NCBI GenBank assembly: GCA_002501885.1
Contig: DAON01000061.1
Location: 1 to 11,660, forward strand
Reading direction: 5' to 3'
Origin: Euryarchaeota archaeon UBA220
GTDB taxonomy: Archaea; Thermoplasmatota; Poseidoniia; Poseidoniales; Thalassarchaeaceae
Length of the DNA stretch: 11,660 nt
The translations under genes and the position numbers were made by a program. Below, piece by piece: positions 1-6,282 of this stretch. Within the stretch, counting starts at the first letter, position 1, and each line of letters begins with the position of its first letter. The notes under the pieces were generated by a model. The model worked only from the letters and a program-made list of their open reading frames with translations, did no database searches and was not told the origin of the DNA.

Positions 1-105
1 GAGCCAGAACCCGAGCCAGAACCTGAGGGCGAGAAGTGCCCAATTTGCGGAAATGAGGCCGAGATTGGGGCCTCAATCTGTGTAGTTTGCAGCTATTCTT
101 TCTGA
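1..105 (+). CDS. C-terminal end of an unknown protein with acidic EP linker and zinc ribbon (5' partial)
   Basis: Frame 1 is open from the first base to a TGA at 103-105, giving 34 residues of a protein that begins outside the window. The visible part starts with four Glu-Pro pairs (about residues 1-8), followed by a CPIC...CVVC pair of knuckles with cysteines at visible residues 13, 16, 27 and 30, that is CxxC-x10-CxxC. This is a typical small zinc ribbon at a chain end. Glu-Pro linkers of this kind are common in marine euryarchaeal proteins, and a shorter one recurs in the gene at 9303. In archaea the gene before DUF106 is often adk or secY, but nothing visible here matches either, so the function is unknown. 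It lies on the same strand as the DUF106 gene, 57 nt upstream, with a hairpin between them. Confidence 0.7.
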   Translation, partial: EPEPEPEPEGEKCPICGNEAEIGASICVVCSYSF

Positions 106-106
106 T

Positions 107-125
107 TGGACGCCTACGGCGTCCA
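107..125 (+). terminator. Perfect 8-bp GC-rich hairpin right after a stop codon
   Basis: Arms tggacgcc (107-114) and ggcgtcca (118-125) are perfectly complementary around a TAC triloop. It begins 1 nt after the upstream stop codon and lies 37 nt before the DUF106 start. The place suggests an RNA 3' end or processing signal, but no T-run follows it. As it is nearly palindromic as DNA, an operator site is an alternative. The structure is certain; its role is inferred. Confidence 0.4.
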
Positions 126-162
126 CCGAAGCGTTCATTCTGTTCAGTCTTGACGATAGTAC

Positions 163-1089
163 ATGGCGCAAGCATCGGGAGGGGATGCCCAATCAGAGGC
201 GATGTCATCAATGATGATGCCAATGCTAGTTCTACTTCTCGTGATGATGGTACTCATGTTCGTACCAGGTCTAAGAGTGATCATGGCTGACAGTGCAGGA
301 CTTGCTATAGAGCCACTATTACCATTCCACGAACTTTACTTCGTTCCAACAGTATTCATTGTTGGTACTAGTATTATGGTTGTGAACACTATCATTCGTT
401 CGTTCTTTATCGACCCAATCAAGCAAGCACACTTTTCCCATAGGCAGCGCCAAGTCGGTAAGCAACTTAGAGAAGCACAAATGGCCCGAGACACAGCTCG
501 AGTTGAGAAGATGCAGAGGCTACAGATGGAGATGATGCCTGAAAATATGGCCATGCAATCTGCTATGATGAGGCCAATGATGTTCACAATCGTCTTCATC
601 ATAGCGATTTTCAGCTGGATGGCTAGTGAGGTGGAGACCTTCCGGGTCTCTTTTGTCAGCCTGCCTTGGCTTCCTATGTGGTCATTCAATGAAAGAATAA
701 TGTGGATTTTCCCTGCTTGGATTGCTACATATATCACAATGAGCGCACCTTTCTCGAGAATCATTGATCGGCATCTGAAGATTCTACGTTACAAATCTCA
801 TCCGGTAGTCCTTGCTGCCGACCCACTGCCTGAACCATTATTGCATCTAATCAAGGAAGAAAAGCCGAAGAGTAATTCCAGAGAGAGGCGCTCAAGAATG
901 GCACAGAGGAGAAGAGATGGGCCTAGGAAGAAAGGGCCACAGACAGAATCTGCAAAACCAAAGGGAGGAAACACTCACACCTCTGCACCTAGAATAGGTA
1001 CAACTTGCCCCGCATGCTCGACCGATATGATTTCTAGGAGCCAGAGTGGGCGACTTAGATGCGATGTATGCCGTCATGAATGGAGATAA
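163..1089 (+). CDS. DUF106 / EMC3-like (archaeal YidC/Oxa1 superfamily) membrane insertase with C-terminal zinc ribbon
   Basis: Probable membrane protein insertase of the DUF106 family, the archaeal relatives of YidC/Oxa1, EMC3, TMCO1 and Get1, which help membrane proteins into the lipid bilayer next to the ribosome and Sec channel. The 308 residues show a Met-rich first membrane segment (about 17-40), a second (60-82), a charged cytosolic hairpin or coiled coil (about 85-138) that turns very Met-rich (ten Met in 117-140), and further membrane segments at about 139-155 and 178-198. A strongly basic tail (about 228-265) and a zinc ribbon with Cys 282, 285, 300 and 303 follow; these last two parts are not in the usual family architecture. 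An in-frame TAG at 157-159 makes ATG 163 the first possible ATG. There is no Shine-Dalgarno site, so the mRNA may be leaderless. It is followed by cmk and cbf5, as in the archaeal secY operon tail. Family call fairly sure; activity inferred. Confidence 0.85.
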   Translation: MAQASGGDAQSEAMSSMMMPMLVLLLVMMVLMFVPGLRVIMADSAGLAIEPLLPFHELYFVPTVFIVGTSIMVVNTIIRSFFIDPIKQAHFSHRQRQVGKQLREAQMARDTARVEKMQRLQMEMMPENMAMQSAMMRPMMFTIVFIIAIFSWMASEVETFRVSFVSLPWLPMWSFNERIMWIFPAWIATYITMSAPFSRIIDRHLKILRYKSHPVVLAADPLPEPLLHLIKEEKPKSNSRERRSRMAQRRRDGPRKKGPQTESAKPKGGNTHTSAPRIGTTCPACSTDMISRSQSGRLRCDVCRHEWR

Positions 1090-1091
1090 TC

Positions 1092-1625
1092 ATGCTCAGA
1101 CTTACAGTGAGCGGCCCACCTGGGAGCGGAACCTCCACACTAGTGGATAAGATATGCCAGAGTCGGGACTGGACTTCCCTAAACGGCGGGGAAATTTTTC
1201 GTAATGAGGCGGCCAATAGGGGTCTTTCTGTTGTTCAATTCAGTGCACTTTGCAAGCAAGACCTAGATGTAGACAGGGCATTGGATACAAAACTGAAAGA
1301 AATCATCTCCAGCAAAAACTCTCCCGATGTTGTCGAAAGTAGGCTGAGCGGTTGGTGGGCACACCAATTAGGGTTGGATTGTCTAAGAGTATGGGTATCT
1401 GTTTCAGACGAGGAGAGGGCCAGAAGGATTCAGAATCGAGAAGGAGGAGATTTCACGGGTAGACTGCAGGAATCCATACAAAGACAAGCTGACGACAATC
1501 AGAGATATCTGGAGTTGTATGGGATAGATATGTCAGATATGGCGCCTTACAATTTGATTGTTGATGCTGATAATATAGACGCAGACGAGGTTTTCCGTCT
1601 AGTTTCAAATGAACTCGGAGGATGA
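1092..1625 (+). CDS. cmk: Cytidylate kinase, archaeal type
   Basis: Phosphorylates CMP and dCMP with ATP in the cytoplasm (pyrimidine nucleotide salvage and mRNA turnover). The 177 residues match the short archaeal type: the N-terminal P-loop GPPGSGTST (residues 8-16), a GGEIFRNEA segment for nucleotide-monophosphate binding (about 36-45), a VVESRLSGWW strand (about 84-93) equivalent to the family's LEGRLAGW motif, and a lid region rich in Arg (about 109-125). The P-loop has Thr where most kinases have Lys, which I recall as normal for archaeal Cmk (compare PGTGTTT). I chose ATG 1092 over the in-frame ATG 1080, because it gives the family's usual start just before the P-loop and has GGAG at 1082-1085, 6 nt upstream. 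It starts 2 nt after the DUF106 stop and its own stop is 1 nt before the cbf5 start, so the three genes are almost certainly co-transcribed. Confidence 0.9.
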   Translation: MLRLTVSGPPGSGTSTLVDKICQSRDWTSLNGGEIFRNEAANRGLSVVQFSALCKQDLDVDRALDTKLKEIISSKNSPDVVESRLSGWWAHQLGLDCLRVWVSVSDEERARRIQNREGGDFTGRLQESIQRQADDNQRYLELYGIDMSDMAPYNLIVDADNIDADEVFRLVSNELGG

Positions 1626-1626
1626 G

Positions 1627-2604
1627 ATGACAGAACCTCAATATTGGGATTTATCCGAACGGGTCACAAACCCAGAATTCGGCTGCTCTCCGGAAGAAAG
1701 GTCTCTGCAAGACCTCCTCAATTCAGGAGTAATCTTAGTCGAGAAACCCCGAGGCCCCACAAGTCACCAATTGACTGCTTGGGCCAGAGATCTTCTTGGA
1801 ATAACCAAGATTGGACATGGAGGCACACTCGATCCGTTTGCCACTGGATTGCTTACTCTGCTCTTAGGTAAGGCCACTAGATTAACTGATATTGTACTAA
1901 GAGGTGACAAGACTTACGTTGGTGTGCTTAAGTTTGGTAGAATCGTTGAAGAGTCAGAATTGAATGACTTAATATCCAAATTTGAGGGAGTAATCTACAA
2001 TGTACCTCCTCTAGAATCTGCAGTAAAGATTCAAGTCAGAACTAGGACAATCAAATCGATTAGGCTAATCGAAGTCGATACCGAATCAAAAATAGCAGCT
2101 TTCGAAGTCTCCTGCAGCGCTGGCACTTATGTGAGGACTCTTGCTAAGGACATTGGTCTAATTCTAGGGACAAGTTGCGAATTGACCGAATTACATCGAA
2201 GCCATACTGGTTCGTTTTCACAACAAATGGCTTGTACCATGCAACAGCTGGCAGATGCTGCCTTCCTGTATCATGAGCATGATGATGACAGGGCATTGAG
2301 AAAACTAATTTCGCCTGTTGAGTCTATACTGACAAAATTACCTTCGATTACTATCAAGGACGGTGCAGCAGCAGCACTCTCTCACGGCGCCCCCCTGGCT
2401 AGACCCGGAGTTATTAGTGCCCAGAAAGGGGTGCAAAAAGAATCAACCGTACTTCTGAGAACAGTCAAGGGCGAGGCCGTTTCTGTAGCTACGATGACGG
2501 TAGATTCAGATTCATTAAGTGAAATGAACTCAGGCGAAGTAGCTGTGGCCAAGTCGGTTCTTATGGAATCTGGGACATACCCGCAGAGCTGGTCAAAAGA
2601 GTAG
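1627..2604 (+). CDS. cbf5: Cbf5, H/ACA RNP pseudouridine synthase (archaeal TruB family)
   Basis: Catalytic subunit of the archaeal H/ACA ribonucleoprotein, converting uridine to pseudouridine in rRNA at sites chosen by guide RNAs, and able to make Psi55 in tRNA. It works with Nop10, Gar1 and L7Ae. The 325 residues hold VEKPRGPTSHQ (about 38-48), the catalytic loop HGGTLDP with the nucleophile Asp at residue 69, a conserved Tyr in GDKTYVG (about 97), PPLESAVK (about 127-134), SAGTYVRTLAKDIG (about 164-177) and a C-terminal PUA domain (about 240-320) ending in a YPQSW motif like the YPKLW of other Cbf5 proteins. ATG 1627 is preferred to the in-frame ATG 1609, because GGAGG at 1617-1621 sits 5 nt before it and the shorter form does not overlap cmk. 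Genes for eL34 and eL14, which lie among these genes in some archaea, are absent here; I recall both proteins as missing from several euryarchaeal lineages. Confidence 0.95.
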   Translation: MTEPQYWDLSERVTNPEFGCSPEERSLQDLLNSGVILVEKPRGPTSHQLTAWARDLLGITKIGHGGTLDPFATGLLTLLLGKATRLTDIVLRGDKTYVGVLKFGRIVEESELNDLISKFEGVIYNVPPLESAVKIQVRTRTIKSIRLIEVDTESKIAAFEVSCSAGTYVRTLAKDIGLILGTSCELTELHRSHTGSFSQQMACTMQQLADAAFLYHEHDDDRALRKLISPVESILTKLPSITIKDGAAAALSHGAPLARPGVISAQKGVQKESTVLLRTVKGEAVSVATMTVDSDSLSEMNSGEVAVAKSVLMESGTYPQSWSKE

Positions 2605-2608
2605 AGAG

Positions 2609-2716
2609 TCAATTCAACTCGTGCTCTTCGTAAACCCACTCATCTGTCTCTAGACGAATCTTCAACTTCATCACATTCACACACCACTGCACGGGCCTAG
2701 ACTCGCTCAGTACCAC
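2609..2716 (-). CDS. Possible 35-residue small protein
   Basis: Too short for usual gene calls. Reading the minus strand from a GTG at 2716-2714 gives 35 residues to a TGA at 2611-2609. The C-terminal part (MKLKIRLETDEW, then VYEEHELN) has the balanced hydrophobic/charged pattern of real protein rather than antisense noise. AGGAG at 2729-2725 lies 8 nt before the GTG, and a TATA-like element lies at 2734-2743. The frame stays open back to 2761 but offers no ATG or GTG further up; an internal ATG at 2671 would give only 20 residues. It ends 4 nt from the cbf5 stop in tail-to-tail orientation. It could also be the last remnant of a decayed gene. I do not recognise it. The reading frame is certain; that it is expressed is inferred. 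Confidence 0.4.
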   Translation of the reverse strand: MVLSESRPVQWCVNVMKLKIRLETDEWVYEEHELN

Positions 2717-2733
2717 TCTTCGAACTCCTGACT

Positions 2734-2743
2734 GGTATAATGA
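2734..2743 (-). promoter_or_regulatory. Candidate TATA box for the small gene at 2609-2716
   Basis: The minus strand reads TCATTATACC here, centred about 22 nt before the GTG at 2716. This is near the distance expected for an archaeal TATA box with a very short leader. It is the only AT-rich TATA-like stretch in this gap, but a single match of this length is weak evidence. Confidence 0.25.
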
Positions 2744-2764
2744 TTCCCCGAAATTACCTGATTA

Positions 2765-2799
2765 TCGGCCAACGGTGAGTCTGCACACCGTCTAACCGA
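2765..2799 (-). terminator. Hairpin just past the surface-protein stop codon
   Basis: Arms acggtg (2772-2777) and caccgt (2786-2791) pair around an 8-nt loop. Beyond a small internal loop, tcgg (2765-2768) pairs with ccga (2796-2799). The structure directly abuts the stop codon of the surface-protein gene (2800-2802), which fits a 3' end stabiliser or termination signal for that transcript. There is no U-run, and archaeal termination does not need a hairpin, so the role is inferred. Confidence 0.4.
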
Positions 2800-5181
2800 C
2801 TATTTTCTGCGCTCAAATGGCTTACTTACTCGATTCGGCCCGAAGTGCAAAGCAGTTAGCGAAATCAACACTAATCCAACTGCTAAGAATAGCATCGCAG
2901 GGCCTCGCTCGATAGAATCTATTACTCCTGCATCATCGTTTGAATTTGAAAGTGGCAAGGAAATCGAGCCCCCGTTGTTTTCTTCTGATGACTCATCGAT
3001 AGAATTGGTTGCATCCGCGAACACCTCAAATGACACTTCACTGCCTGCACTAGGCGCCTGAGCATCACAGATTGCTATGCCCAATTCTCCAGGATCCAAA
3101 CTGTCTATCATGATAGAACCCACAAGCACACCGTCTACCCAACACTTCACATCCACTGCATCGGCTGTCTCACGACCTAAATTCCTGACATGAGAGTGGA
3201 CTTCGACCACATCTCCATGCTCTATCATTGAGACTCTAGCCCCATCCTTCCAAACCTCAATCATCTCAATTGCAAGGTCTGACTTGGCAGTAACAATCAC
3301 TTCAATCGATTGTGTAATACTCAGATCCCCATCACTTAGTGTAATCTCTAGCATATGACTTCCCTTGCTTACAGGAGTCATCACTAGATCATTGGCCGAG
3401 TCAAAAGTTGCCCATGAACGGCTGGCTTGTAAGGTGAGAGAATCCGAATCCTCGTCAGAAACTTCTAGATCGATTACCATAGTATCGCCCAGTTCTATGT
3501 ATACAGTCACTGGCAATCCCGATAGGGATGGGGCATCGTTGACAGGATTCACAACAACTGAAAATGAATCAGTCCAAGTGTTTCCTAGATTATCCATTAC
3601 ATCGACTGTTACTGTTGAACTACCCCAAGAATCCCTAACCGGTTGAACTCTAACATATTGTCCGACCACACTGGCTTCAATCACCTCCGAATCACTACTA
3701 GTGGCACTGATTACCAAGTCCTCCGAAGGCGTATTATCGTCCTGACATCTAACATCCATCGGCAAATGAATCCCAGATTCATCTTCATTGAATGACATGT
3801 CTTCTAACTCCAAACACTCCGGGTCATAATCCCATTGGACTTCGAATGATCCACTGATTGACATTTCATCAATGTGGATTACAGTGGTCTCTGCTGTGCC
3901 ATTGGAAGACCATTGGAACCTACTAGCAACCCCTGCCTGCAACTCATCACCTACTCCTGGAAGAGCGAATCCAACTGGCGCATCGACAACAAACTCTCCA
4001 TTTTCGACTGGAATATTAGCCACTAGATTATTTCCAATTGCAAATCTGATGTAACTAGTATCTGCTAACCCTAGCGTACTTCCACTAACTCTGCCATTTA
4101 CAATCAACCGAGGATCGTTAACATCCACTCTGGCACCCGTGATACAACCGTCAAAGATTGTAATTCTAACTGAATTTGTTACATCGCGTTCGGCTAGTAA
4201 ATCTCCGTTTTCATAGGTTTGAAAGTTTTCCATTGATGTGTGTCCTTGTGGCATTGCTTCAATCGTGAAATTACCCTCGCCAAAAACATGGATTCTTCCT
4301 AACTGTTGCAGTGGAGGTACTTCGACATCGAAACTCCAACTACCTGAAGCTGGACTGGTGGGAGTTAATCCACAACTCTCAGTACTAAGGCCGGAATTTT
4401 CTCCATCATAGGGCCCAAAGTCAATCACTGGAGAATTAGCATTGAGTACAGAAGACTCTGCCTTGACCGTTTCAAAAGAGTACCAAGGCTGATGATACTT
4501 CACTTGTAAGCCAACTGCATCTACCCTAACTTCTGTGTCATCCGAACCGACATTGTCTGAGACATAGTCAATTGTGAACTTAGTATTTTCAAGTTCAGTC
4601 CAATCTTGTGAAACCATCCCATCTAATGATAGAGTCATCGGGTTAGAAATTCGAAGAACTGGGCCCAAGGTACGAGCATAAGTAGTCACTAACTGATCTG
4701 CTCCATGATTTTGTAGAATTACTCTGATTGAGTCCTGATTGAGAACATCCGGGATTGAGAAATGTAGGACCATAGAAACATTCGCCACTAACATCCCATG
4801 AAGCCCAGAGAAATCATAACCTTGCATAGAGATATTCGGCCCTTTGGACCATGTGTAGAATGTATCGGGCGCCCCAAGTGTAGAGTTAGACCCAGTTGGA
4901 CTGTAACTCGCCCAAGAAGTAACCTCGACAAAGTTATCTGGCCTATTATGCGTAAATGACAACTCATCGTCAGCGACCATTCCGATAGAAAAATCTGCAG
5001 AATTCTGTGAGAATCCAGAGGTACTGCTGATTTCCCAATGTTCGGGGTCTGAGAAATCACCCGCCTCAAGTAGTTGAACCCCTTCAGCACCGATTACTGT
5101 ATCTGCTCCTGTTAGAGGAGCAGTATATGCCATTGTAATCATGAGCATTGATGCTATTAGTGCTCGAATACGACCCCTCAT
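2800..5181 (-). CDS. Large secreted, membrane-anchored surface protein with Ig/cadherin-like and CARDB domains
   Basis: Probable cell-surface protein of 793 residues. It starts with a signal peptide (basic RGRIR, then a hydrophobic stretch to about residue 27) and ends with one membrane helix (about 763-781) and a basic cytosolic tail, so nearly all of it would be outside the cell. From N to C: a long region (about 30-475) I cannot assign, whose first part ends in a V-D-A-V-x-x-x-V-x-Y strand and resembles a beta-sandwich; two Ig/cadherin-like domains (about 480-633) with the VNPVNDAP linker typical of such tandem modules; and a CARDB domain (about 634-745) with RNLGRETADAVDV and a final DESSEENN stretch. 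CARDB and cadherin-like domains serve adhesion or protein and sugar binding. ATG 5181 is chosen because it places the signal peptide at the very N-terminus; the longer open frame to 5310 would run antisense through the tRNA gene. No Shine-Dalgarno site is visible. Ligand unknown. Confidence 0.85.
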   Translation of the reverse strand: MRGRIRALIASMLMITMAYTAPLTGADTVIGAEGVQLLEAGDFSDPEHWEISSTSGFSQNSADFSIGMVADDELSFTHNRPDNFVEVTSWASYSPTGSNSTLGAPDTFYTWSKGPNISMQGYDFSGLHGMLVANVSMVLHFSIPDVLNQDSIRVILQNHGADQLVTTYARTLGPVLRISNPMTLSLDGMVSQDWTELENTKFTIDYVSDNVGSDDTEVRVDAVGLQVKYHQPWYSFETVKAESSVLNANSPVIDFGPYDGENSGLSTESCGLTPTSPASGSWSFDVEVPPLQQLGRIHVFGEGNFTIEAMPQGHTSMENFQTYENGDLLAERDVTNSVRITIFDGCITGARVDVNDPRLIVNGRVSGSTLGLADTSYIRFAIGNNLVANIPVENGEFVVDAPVGFALPGVGDELQAGVASRFQWSSNGTAETTVIHIDEMSISGSFEVQWDYDPECLELEDMSFNEDESGIHLPMDVRCQDDNTPSEDLVISATSSDSEVIEASVVGQYVRVQPVRDSWGSSTVTVDVMDNLGNTWTDSFSVVVNPVNDAPSLSGLPVTVYIELGDTMVIDLEVSDEDSDSLTLQASRSWATFDSANDLVMTPVSKGSHMLEITLSDGDLSITQSIEVIVTAKSDLAIEMIEVWKDGARVSMIEHGDVVEVHSHVRNLGRETADAVDVKCWVDGVLVGSIMIDSLDPGELGIAICDAQAPSAGSEVSFEVFADATNSIDESSEENNGGSISLPLSNSNDDAGVIDSIERGPAMLFLAVGLVLISLTALHFGPNRVSKPFERRK

Positions 5182-5249
5182 GGAAGTAGACGATAGAGGA
5201 TAACGCTTCAAACCGTTGGTCCCATAAGTCGTATAGTGGCCCGGTACTG

Positions 5250-5258
5250 TTGATAAAC
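5250..5258 (+). promoter_or_regulatory. Candidate TATA (box A) element for tRNA-His, possibly shared with the divergent surface-protein gene
   Basis: TTGATAAAC lies about 30 nt before the mature tRNA 5' end, where archaeal RNA polymerase promoters have their TATA box. It sits inside a small inverted repeat, ctgtt (5247-5251) and aacag (5256-5260). On the minus strand the same bases read GTTTATCAA and could serve the surface-protein gene, which starts about 70 nt away, though then with a leader of roughly 45 nt. Confidence 0.3.
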
Positions 5259-5284
5259 AGGGGTTCGTCCCTAGCTCTACATAC

Positions 5285-5360
5285 GGCTGTGATGGTGTAG
5301 CGGTTAGCACGGTGGGTTGTGGTCCCGCCGGCCCGGGTTCGAGTCCCGGTCACGGCCCCA
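5285..5360 (+). tRNA. tRNA-His (GTG anticodon), with encoded G-1 and CCA
   Basis: Decodes CAC and CAU. The full cloverleaf can be folded by eye: acceptor gctgtga (5286-5292) with tcacggc (5350-5356); D arm gtgt/gcac with the G18G19-containing loop; anticodon stem gtggg/cccgc around the loop TTGTGGT, anticodon GTG; a 4-nt variable region; T arm ccggg/cccgg with TTCGAGT; discriminator C73 at 5357; and CCA at 5358-5360. G at 5285 is the extra G-1 that histidyl-tRNA synthetase needs, here encoded and facing C73. No intron. It is divergent from the surface-protein gene and ends 2 nt before the convergent ribA stop codon, so either primary transcript must run into its neighbour unless termination is sharp. 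Confidence 0.97.
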
Positions 5361-5362
5361 CT

Positions 5363-5998
5363 CTATTCTGTGCCGTTGAGACTATCTGAATCGATATCAT
5401 GACCCATCCGGTCGACCTTAGTAATCAGATAATCGCGATTCTCGTTACCCACTCCTACGATGATAGACATCCTCTCTACGACATTTATTCCTAGATTTTG
5501 TAATTGCGAGATTTTATCAGGATTATTAGTAAGTAGACATACATTGCTGATTCCTAGGGAAGACAATATCTCGGATGCTACGCCATAATCTCTGTTATCT
5601 GCAGGGTGGCCTAACATCAGATTTGCATCCAATGTATCAGCACCTCTGTCCTGCAGGTTATATGCCTGAATCTTGGCATGAAGTCCAATTCCACGGCCTT
5701 CCTGTCTCAGATAAACAATACAACCCCACCCGACTTCCTGAATTTGCCGCATTGCTGCATCTAGCTGCGCACCACAGTCGCATCGCAGACTTTGCATGGC
5801 ATCTCCTGTTAGGCATTCTGAATGCACTCTAACCAGCACAGGATCCGGGCCACCCATGTCTCCCAAAGTTAATGCAACATGATCGAAACCAGTACTCTCT
5901 TCGTGGAAAACACGAATTCTAAACTCTCCATGAGGTGTCGGTAGACGCGCCTCTGCGGGAATATCTCCCAACTCGCTGATATCCACGGCACTCGTCAT
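5363..5998 (-). CDS. ribA: GTP cyclohydrolase II
   Basis: Opens GTP to 2,5-diamino-6-ribosylamino-pyrimidinone 5'-phosphate, formate and pyrophosphate, the first step of riboflavin (FMN, FAD) synthesis, in the cytoplasm. The 211 residues carry LPTPHGEF (19-26), the zinc site made by Cys 62 in RVHSECLTGD and Cys 73 and 75 in SLRCDCG, the GTP-binding YLRQEGRGIGL (96-106), LxAN..LG (123-130), NRDYGV (135-140) and TNNPDK (157-162). It is a stand-alone enzyme: no RibB (dihydroxybutanone phosphate synthase) domain is fused. ATG 5998 is preferred over an in-frame TTG at 6043, because GAGG at 6006-6003 lies 4 nt before it and the length then matches the family (E. coli RibA is about 196 residues). 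It is the last gene of the five-gene minus-strand run. Many archaea use the unrelated GTP cyclohydrolase III instead, so this bacterial-type enzyme may be of transferred origin. Confidence 0.95.
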   Translation of the reverse strand: MTSAVDISELGDIPAEARLPTPHGEFRIRVFHEESTGFDHVALTLGDMGGPDPVLVRVHSECLTGDAMQSLRCDCGAQLDAAMRQIQEVGWGCIVYLRQEGRGIGLHAKIQAYNLQDRGADTLDANLMLGHPADNRDYGVASEILSSLGISNVCLLTNNPDKISQLQNLGINVVERMSIIVGVGNENRDYLITKVDRMGHDIDSDSLNGTE

Positions 5999-6043
5999 GT
6001 TTCCTCGAGTTTCTTCATACCTTTGAATAGTATCATGTATCAA

Positions 6044-6274
6044 TTACTTTCGAATTCTGAATCCATACTCTCCTGAGTCTTCTTCAACTCCTAGTAGATT
6101 CAGACCCATTCTATCACAAAGAGCAGGGATGTCGTGAAGAGTCTCCGGATCATCACATAAAATCAGCATTTCTGCACCATCAAGAGCGGACTCAAAGACT
6201 CTGCGAGTCTCATGAACCGGAATGGGGCACATGAATCCAATCAGATTCACTGTGATGACGGAATCGTCCGACAT
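6044..6274 (-). CDS. TusA/SirA-like sulfur carrier protein
   Basis: Small 76-residue protein with the fold signature of the TusA (SirA, YeeD) family: a first strand, then GFMCPIPVHETRRV with Cys 16 in the CPxP motif, at the start of the first helix. In TusA that cysteine carries a persulfide passed on to make 2-thiouridine in tRNA, and other family members serve sulfur oxidation or molybdopterin synthesis. Further Cys at 40 and 53 are not part of the motif. AGGTG at 6284-6280 lies 5 nt before the ATG and overlaps the stop codon of the helicase gene upstream. ribA follows 45 nt downstream. No IscS, TusBCDE or MnmA gene is in the window, so the sulfur donor and acceptor cannot be named. Family sure, pathway unknown. 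Confidence 0.85.
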   Translation of the reverse strand: MSDDSVITVNLIGFMCPIPVHETRRVFESALDGAEMLILCDDPETLHDIPALCDRMGLNLLGVEEDSGEYGFRIRK

Positions 6275-6282
6275 TTCAACAC

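Noticed and set aside
1..27. Glu-Pro tract as a DNA repeat array
   Set aside because: Only a low-complexity coding stretch of about 24 bases; no spacers or wider repeat, so not a CRISPR or tandem repeat locus.
336..764. Long minus-strand frame opposite the DUF106 gene (142 codons)
   Set aside because: It is the shadow of the DUF106 coding frame; no start signal and no recognisable protein.
1113..1139. Cytidylate kinase P-loop lacks the usual Lys (GSGTST)
   Set aside because: Archaeal Cmk proteins commonly have Thr at this place (PGTGTTT or PGSGTTT), so it is a family feature, not a broken active site.
5182..5310. N-terminal extension of the surface protein up to 5310
   Set aside because: It would run antisense through the tRNA-His gene and would put 43 residues before a clear signal peptide at ATG 5181.
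5999..6043. TTG start for ribA at 6043
   Set aside because: ATG 5998 has GAGG 4 nt upstream and gives the normal family length.
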